Source: Apostichopus japonicus
Taxonomy: Eukaryota > Echinodermata > Holothuroidea > Aspidochirotida > Stichopodidae
Assembly: GCF_037975245.1 (NCBI RefSeq)
Contig: NC_092577.1
Coordinates: 24,983,398 to 25,047,397, forward strand
Length of the DNA stretch: 64,000 nucleotides
Direction of reading: 5' to 3'
Part shown: positions 57,794 to 64,000 of the stretch, piece after piece
Layout: every line of letters starts with the position of its first letter
Numbering within the stretch: position 1 is the stretch's first letter
Made by a program: the position numbers and the translations under genes
The notes under the pieces: model-generated
Told to the model about the DNA's origin: nothing
Databases searched by the model: none
What the model saw: the letters and a program-made list of their open reading frames with translations, nothing else

Positions 57794-59752
57794 GCTTTTT
57801 ACGTGATCCGCCATGCGGGATACAAAACGTTACGGCCAAACGGCACTACCGAACCATTCCATTCTCAAAAACGAAACTCAGGTCAAGCGAGCCAAAAAAA
57901 CAACGTACGCCCGCCGACCTGCAGCGACAAAAAACGCCGAAAACATTAAAAAACTACAAAAGAACGACCCGCACGCAGCGAAACGAAAAACACCTCCCCA
58001 GCACACCACCGTCCAAAAAAGGCAGCCCCAGATAAACGGCGAAAATCGCCTTCAATTTTAAGGCGAATGTCAGACTTCACCGCCTCCAGGACTGCCTGCC
58101 AACTGGCAACCTTCCCCCTAAAAACCACATCACATCTATTCCGCAAAACACGTTTTTTCACAATGGAGCAAACAAAAATAATGCGATGCAATACAGTAAC
58201 CGAACAAACTGGAGGGTCTACCCCATTATAATATAAAGCCCTGTCCTATCGACCATGAACGGTCTCCCGTTACACGGTCGGTCCAGGTCTGGAACCACTC
58301 CCATAAGTTTAAAACAAAGCAACATTGCCAAAAAACATGAGCGGTACTCTCTAAGCTGGGTCCTTGGGCACAGTCCATCACCCAATCGCCAATGATACCT
58401 TTTTATGTTGGTCACCAAGGCAATTCTCCATGCTAGATCACGGAGCCTGCAACCATTCAGCCTCGAATGCACCGAACGCCATACTTCGGCAGGATGACGT
58501 CCCTGTACAAAAATTGCATTTAAGGCCCTATTCCGCAAGGAACTGAGAACGAGGGCCGGCCGTGACAGGTCAACAGGGGGCAACTCAATAAGAGCGGAGC
58601 AAATGACACGCACCACTCTGCTTGGTGTGCTACTATGCGGTTCTCTGTTGCTAAACAACACCGGAACCCATCGATGCAACTGCAACCCGCCCAAAAACGT
58701 ACAAAATATGAACAAGGCAACCCTGGGTCAGTTACCGCTACAAACAATTGCTTAAATAACAAACAAGTTAACTTACTTCCCAGATGAACCACCCCTAGCC
58801 CCTCCTCCAGTTTTTGGTACAATACCGCCCTCTTATCCAGCTCTGTACCACCCGACCAAATGAATGAAAAAATCAGGACGCGACGCGGAATTGGGTACAC
58901 CGCGCCCGGGTACCACAAGATGGGCGAAACGAAACGATTAATAAATGTGACTTTCCCCAAGATCGAAAGCCAGCGGGTGCCAAAGGTTTCGAGTCTGCTC
59001 TGAAATACCTCAGCCCTCTCGTTCCAGGTGACATCACAAGGTTCATCGTAGCCGAACCATATAACATTAATTTTGATATTCTGATCCGACCACGACGCAC
59101 CGAATGGTAAGTCTCTGTATCTCCAGCTACCAAGACGGAGGCTTTTCTGGATTCAACTTCGCCCCGTTAGCTCTCTCAAAACTAGATAGATCCTGCGAGA
59201 GTGCGCGAAAGGAGCCCAGACTCGAAACAACACATGTCACGTCATCTGCATATTGAGCGCATTTCACTTTGGAACCCCCCTGGCACAACGAATGGAACAA
59301 GTTTGGAGTCCCTTTCCAAAAGACGAGAGAGGGACTCGCTTAACAAAACAAAGTAATGGAGACGGAGGGCAACCCTGGCGCACCCCCCCCCCTCTCTACG
59401 TTAAAAACCTCCCAACAAAACCCATTTACGATAACAGAACTGAAACTTTCTTCATACAAAACGGAAATCCATTTACGAAAATTTGGGTGCAACTGAAACG
59501 TCTCCAATACATTCATTAAAAAACCGCGATCCACCATGTCAAAGGCCTTCTGCTGGTCCAGAGACACCAATGCACATGGCAGATGACGCTCAATAACAAA
59601 GTCGGTCAAGTCGCGCATCAACCACAAGTTCTGCTGGATGCAATGACCCTTCACTGCACAAGTCTGGAGATCACCCACAAGATGCGGCATAGCCAGTGCA
59701 AGGCGGTTGCACAAAGCCTTAGCCAGCAACTTGTAGTCCACATTTAACAAGG

Positions 59753-59849
59753 CTTTTTACGTGACCCGTCATACGGGATACAAAACGTCACGGCCAAACG
59801 GCACTACTAAACCATCCCATTCTTACAAACGAACCTCAGGTCAAGCGAG
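59753..59849 (-). mobile_element. LINE A tail A5 (97 bp) inside A4
   Basis: The last 97 bases of LINE A, with the CCCGT/ACGGG version of the hairpin also seen in A1. It is flanked by a 15-bp duplication CCACATTTAACAAGG (59738-59752 and 59850-59864). An extremely 5'-truncated insertion of one family member into another. Confidence 0.92.
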
Positions 59850-61070
59850 CCACATTTAACAAGGTGATCGGACGTTTGTTACGGGGATCCAAGGGGTCCC
59901 CAGACTTGGGCAGCAAAGTAATCATGCCCAGACGTTGACTTTGGTTTAACAGTCCGTTTTGGAAGGCGTCCTCGAAGACGGCTCTGATGTCGGGTCCTAT
60001 TATTGCCCATAAGGTTCGGTAGAACTCCCTCGGAAGCCCGTCCGAACCCGGGGACTTGCCATTCTTCATCTTCGAAAGCGCCTTCCAAAGCTCAACAGTG
60101 GTTATTTCGCCCCCCAAAATATCATTGACATCGTGGGGAACGGTTTTTGAGATTCCCCTCAATAAAGCAGCCTGTGCCGACAAGTCGACATTGCCACGCA
60201 TAAGCAAACTCGAATAATACTCTTTATATACGCGGACAATGGCCGTGAGGGTCACTAACCACGGTCCCATCAGTAGCGCGCACAGACGGGACGCGTCTGT
60301 CACCTGCCGATGAGCTAACGGACTGGTAAAACCTCAGTGAAGGGCGCTCCTCGGCTTCCACCGCTTCGACACGGGCCCTGACGCGGGCACCGTGGTACTT
60401 TTCATCGAGATAAGTCTGCAAAGCGATGACAGCCAAAGGGTCGCCAAACTTCACCTCCGCGCACAGCTTCGAGAATTTTTCTCTTCGACGCCGTGCGCGG
60501 GTCACGCAATACTGAATTGCGTAGCGTTTGATGCGCAACTTGACATCATCCCACCATTGGGATGTAGAAGCAAAGGCCGGCGTCAATGTTTGCCATCCTT
60601 TGTACCTGGTCTCGAAACCCTGGCGGAACTCTGCCTCGCCAAGAATCCGACAGTTAAGCTTCCATAGGCCCCGCCCGATGGGGAAAATGGAAGGCAAAAC
60701 AAAACGTGCTACTACAGTGTCATGGTCAGAAAGCGGACAGCTGAGCGTCTCGCAACCCGAAAATGTAAAACTTACGGGCGCATACACTCGATCTATCCTG
60801 GAGGCATCTTCTCCGTTAGGCCTCACCCACGTATACACCGTACTACACGGGTGCATATGCCTCCAGACATCGGCTAAAAGGTGTGCCGAAGTGAATCTGT
60901 CCAATTCTGTGATCCCAGCGTCAGGACTAGCAGACACAGAAGCCCCGAGTCTGTCAAGACCCGAGTCTGGGACACAGTTAAAGTCTCCGACCATGACACA
61001 TGGTGCACTACCAGGAACAAAGGATGACAGTGCCACAGGATGAAGACGAACCAAACGAAGCATGCAGCCC

Positions 61071-61886
61071 CCTCGCACTTGTTGGAGGTGTGGGCTGGAA
61101 GGGCATGAGGCCAGGTTGTGCCCGAACAAGCGGTGTAGCCGCTGTTTACAGGTTGGGCATACCCTGGCTGAGTGTAAAGGGGATATCGTTTGCAACTCGT
61201 GTGGGAAAACGGGCCATCTCGCCCGATTATGCCCAGACCGCTCATACGCCGCGAGAGTGGCTACGGGCGTGGTTGAAGCGGTCCCTGTCCCGGCCTCTGA
61301 CACCATACCACATGATGCTCCTGTCATCGCCCCAGTGTCCGACACTAGCGCCCCGATGGAGGCTTTGTTCCCCCTTTCGTGTCCGACCTCTCCCCTGATC
61401 GAACTTGCCGAGACTGCCAGCCTGCCCACTGAGGCAGAGCAGGACAAAACGGCGGAGATGGTACTAGCGGAGTGGCACGCGGCGCAGGATGCCGCTTGTA
61501 CTGGTTCACCGGTAGCTACGCCCGCTATCGGTGATACTAGTCGGGCCCCGAGTCAACCGGCCCAAGAGACATTAAGTGGCCCAGATTCTGACTCGCCAAT
61601 GGAGGACTGCACTACAGCCGTATTAGTTGTGGCTAAGGAGTCCTCCGATTGGTTTGATGAGACAAAACAGGCCACTGATCTCATTGACTCGAGTGGCCCT
61701 TCCACCCTACCCGCAGCCGCTCCCGCTATACCGGACACGATGGTCGCTAGTGGACCTCCTGTTCCTGACAGGGAGGTCCACTCGATCAAGGTTGACGAGG
61801 AGTTAAGAACTGTGCTCCCTCGTAGGAAAAGGGGGAATACTGTTAGAGGCTTGAAAAGACCCGTATTGGGAAAATTTCGCCGGTAA
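61071..61886 (+). pseudogene. LINE B ORF1 C-terminal part with three CCHC knuckles
   Basis: An open frame of 272 codons from the insertion point; the ATG at 61062 belongs to the LINE A4 flank. Three knuckles: CWRCGLEGHEARLC, CSRCLQVGHTLAEC and CNSCGKTGHLARLC. A long Pro/Ala/Ser-rich acidic region follows, ending in a basic tail (LPRRKRGNTVRGLKRPVLG). It has the same layout as LINE A ORF1 but little shared sequence beyond the knuckles. The N-terminal half is absent. No stop occurs in the frame. Whether it is expressed from the LINE A4 ATG is unknown and unlikely. Confidence 0.85.
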
Positions 61887-62254
61887 TGCGCAAGCCTGTC
61901 GTCTGCTATCGGGACGGCGTTCCCCGGATGAACTTTTGAGTTAGTTGTTTTGTGTGGGGTGGGGGGTTTGTGTGGTCCTTGCATAATGTGGGTTGGGGGT
62001 TTTCTGTTTGTGGTTTGGTGTTGGCTTTTTGGGGCTGGTTTGTGGAGCTTGATTGTTTTGGTTCTCTTAGCCTTTGGGTCCGTGTCCTTTTCACGTCACG
62101 TTAAAGGCTATATTTTATACATTTGTGGGTTAGTGAGAGATTTCTCTTTGTGGGTTTTCAGTTGGGTTTTTGGTGGTTGTTAAACAGACTGGGATTGTTT
62201 TTGGTTTTGTTGACCTTTGGTCCGTGTCCGTTTCTTTGCACGTAAAAAGCACAC
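61071..62254 (+). mobile_element. LINE B7: ORF1 joined to 3' end, no ORF2
   Basis: Inserted into LINE A4 with the duplication TGCAGCCC (61063-61070 and 62255-62262). It starts inside ORF1 at the knuckles, runs to the ORF1 stop, then passes directly into the last codons of ORF2 (CGCAAGCCTGTCGTC, 61889) and the 3' UTR ending GCACGTAAAAAGC. All the endonuclease and RT coding sequence is missing. Confidence 0.88.
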
Positions 62255-62445
62255 TGCAGCCCACCACCCCACTCATAGAGGGACATCTTCTTCCAAAATA
62301 TGTGTTTCTTGCAGGCAAACGCAGTCGACCTCCATTGAAATACAATATTGGAAAATGCGACTGCGCTTGCGATGATCCCTCATGCCATTCACGTTCAAAG
62401 TGGCAACTGAAAATGTATGGGCCATGAGAGGGCAATGGGGCAAAA

Positions 62446-63533
62446 CTACGCCGACGACGATTCTGTAAGCTTCAAGCGCGCTCTAGACGACATATCGTCG
62501 TCCGAGTCGTCACTTGAGGCCGACCTTCTTAGAGAGGGTTCCCCATCTCGTCGTACCAGCTCGTCCCAGGGGCACGTTTCGGCTCCACGATCACCGAGCC
62601 TCCGGAGTTGCTGTCAGACAGAGCCTCCGGAGACTCGACGATCGAGTCGTCGTCAGACAGAGACTCCGGATCTGGCGATACCGGCGGCGGACTGGGGACG
62701 GAACTGGACGGGTTGATGGGGGAAGCTGGTGGAGACCCCGTGTCCGCTTCGCTGTGTGGTGGAGACGGAGCGGGCACGGGGTTGATGGGGGAAGCTGGTG
62801 GAGACTTTCTCGGTGCGGGCACGGGGTCTGCAACTACGGGAGAGGGTGAACCAGGTGCGGAGAGTGAATCCTCACCCGGTTCCCCCCACCCTTTGTCATA
62901 AAGACATAAGAGGAGGGACAAGCGCGAAAGACATGTCCCTCCTTCCCACAGAGTGAGCACACAACTTCGCTTGGGCAAGCAGAGGTATCATGCCCAAGAC
63001 GAAGGCAGCGCCCACACTTTTTATTTGGGCAGCCCTTGGCTTCGTGCCCGGTCTCCCCACACCTGAAGCAGGTACGGGGCTGACCGGGGTAACGCACGTG
63101 AGCTTTATGCCCGGCAATAAAGAGGAAGGAGGGAATGTCCTGCTTGAGGTCGATCCGAACCTGTCGGTTGCCCGTTCAACACCCCAGGGGCCTGTGCGTA
63201 GGAGCACATTTTAATAGCCTTGACAGCCCCAAACCGACCTAAAACAGTTGCGACCAGTTCCTGACGCACCTCTAATCCTACGTGGATGACAGTTACTCCA
63301 TACGAACGTTCCGTATGGGTAACTGTCAAACCTTCAATCCCACTCAGCAACGTGACACCCTTCTGCCGGGTCACGTCACTGGTAAAACGTAGATCATACG
63401 TATTACGACCCTGGAGAGCTTGTGGTAAAGCATCAACCTCTCCAGGCACAACAACACCCTTACTCTTGCCGCTTGCCGCTTGTTCACCGGTGAAGGTCAA
63501 CTTAACAATTTTCGAATCACGGCGCGATGCCAT
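62446..63533 (-). pseudogene. LINE A4 ORF1, frameshifted
   Basis: The start MASRRDSKIVKLTFTG (ATG 63533) and the three knuckles (CFRCGETGHEAKGC, 63050 region) match A3 almost exactly. Small indels near 63430-63470 and 63160 break the frame in the N-terminal half, and part of the region after the knuckles is shorter (about 62880). The stop lies at 62446, 20 bases before the ORF2 ATG, the same spacing as in A3. Confidence 0.88.
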
Positions 63534-63738
63534 CATACCGAAGGTGGCTAGGCCACAGGAGTAACAAAAAGAAACTAAAGACAGGTTTAAACTTAAAACG
63601 ATATACAATAACTATATACGACAAACGCACACACCCGCATGGCGGGAAGTATAGCACAGTATAGTACAGTAAGGTCAGAAAGTAGCTGTATCAGATGGAG
63701 AGCGAGAGCGAAAACACGTCTGCACTCCACGAAAGCCA

Positions 63739-63900
63739 AATCTGTGTTGAACTATTTCATCAACTTGTCCTTCCTGATGTTTTATGTGGTTGTGAGGTAT
63801 GGGGTTTTGAGGATCTCTCATAATATGGGTTGGTGTTTTGTTTTTTTCTCTTTGTGGTTTGGAGTTGGCTTTTTGGGGCCGGTTTGTAGTGTAGGGTATG
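63739..63900 (+). mobile_element. LINE D/LINE B chimeric fragment
   Basis: 63748-63818 is the LINE D ORF2 stretch ELFHQLVLP...GCEVWGFEDLS, and from 63818 the LINE B 3' UTR (CATAATATGGGTTGG) follows. The junction is the same as at 25611/25612. The LINE D reading is better preserved here than at 25.5 kb. Confidence 0.8.
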
Positions 63901-64000
63901 GTATGCAGTGTAAGACATACTACATGCCATCTTATTGGTGTTATTGTTATGTGCACTTACCCTTTATTGTTATGTTAATGTTTGTATGGTATGCCTTGCA
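63901..64000. other. Window end, no recognised feature
   Basis: T-rich sequence with GGTATGGTATGCAGTG phrases. Confidence 0.4.

Larger units (their letters stand above)
57946..62425 (-). pseudogene. LINE A4 ORF2, broken
   Basis: The ATG is at 62425. The endonuclease N-terminus (62425-62255) is cut by LINE B7, then resumes at 61070 with VALS joined to SFVPGSAPCVMVGDFNC: about 160 bases seen in A3 (43173-43340) are deleted. EN then runs through SRIDRVYA and CPLSDHDTVV. The RT is found in pieces: 60303-59870 (KSPGSDGLPREFYR), 59750-59340 (VSLDQQKAFDMV; a G run leads to a frameshift in motif B near 59385), 59133-58873, 58960-58520 and 58715-58218, and the stop lies at 57946. Frames change at nearly every boundary. 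LINE A5 is inserted between the first two RT pieces. Confidence 0.88.
57794..63738 (-). mobile_element. LINE A copy A4, full-length but interrupted
   Basis: Minus-strand copy from GTGATCCGCC...GCTTTTT (3' end, 57794) to the 5' end at 63738. It is interrupted by LINE A tail A5 (59753-59849) and LINE B7 (61071-62254). Its hairpin has one mismatch. Relative to A3 it lacks about 160 bases of the endonuclease and has many indels, so it is dead and older. Confidence 0.9.

Noticed and set aside
60224-61447. A 407-codon minus-strand frame combining a novel N-terminus with the LINE endonuclease
   Set aside because: The N-terminal part is the antisense strand of LINE B7 inserted in LINE A4; it is a chance chimera.

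Overview
The window is eukaryotic and almost certainly from an animal. Its genes have introns with canonical splice sites, codes for no bacterial-style operons, and consists of repeated layers of animal-type transposable elements: Tx1/L1-like, RTE-like and CR1-like LINEs, a BEL/Pao LTR element, an EnSpm/CACTA-like transposon, Kolobok-like and THAP/DDE_Tnp_4 transposases, a hAT MITE and a foldback repeat. This repertoire, especially BEL/Pao with Tx1-like LINEs and Kolobok, fits an aquatic invertebrate. An echinoderm or another invertebrate deuterostome is my best guess, by inference only. I found no convincing single-copy host gene, tRNA, rRNA or CRISPR.

Layout. 0-7 kb: two unidentified candidate exons, a dead CR1/Jockey-like LINE and a dead RTE-like LINE, both on the minus strand. 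7-21 kb: a 5'-truncated Tx1-like LINE (family A, copy A1) with a 17-bp target duplication, split by an 11,642-bp DNA transposon (8858-20499). That transposon has imperfect 24-bp terminal inverted repeats, a TA duplication, arrays of short subterminal repeats in opposite orientation at its two ends, and two divergent spliced genes: a six-exon BEN-domain/coiled-coil protein (minus strand) and an 857-aa tnp2-type DDE transposase (plus strand). 22-26 kb: a decayed CR1/L2-type LINE (D) capped by the 3' end of a second Tx1-like family (B). 26-32.5 kb: LINE A copy A2 inserted in the end of a decayed Kolobok-type transposase whose THAP exon lies 3.7 kb further on, with a hAT MITE between. 33-36 kb: tandem and degenerate repeats. 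37-38.7 kb: a THAP + DDE_Tnp_4 transposase gene with two frameshifts.

40.1-45 kb: full-length LINE A copy A3 (ORF1 with three CCHC knuckles; ORF2 with APE endonuclease and reverse transcriptase), inserted directly behind the stop codon of a transposase-derived gene (44980-46930, minus). An upstream SAM-like exon of the same gene lies at 54925-55170. The gene is split by a BEL/Pao LTR element (47033-53895, TSD TCTAC), which itself holds three LINE B fragments, with another LINE B copy just outside it. 55.5-57.2 kb: an inverted-repeat element with about 87 uniform copies of a 16-bp unit. 57.8-63.7 kb: LINE A copy A4, interrupted by a 97-bp LINE A tail and by a LINE B derivative in which ORF1 is joined directly to the 3' end.

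The elements act as separate parasites rather than as one pathway. The best candidate for a poorly described system is the two-gene BEN/tnp2 transposon: the BEN protein is a plausible DNA-binding partner of the transposase and the subterminal arrays are its plausible target. LINE families A and B share their 5' start and 3' terminus (ACGTAAAAAGC), and family A carries a conserved 3'-terminal hairpin that one copy preserves by a compensatory base change.
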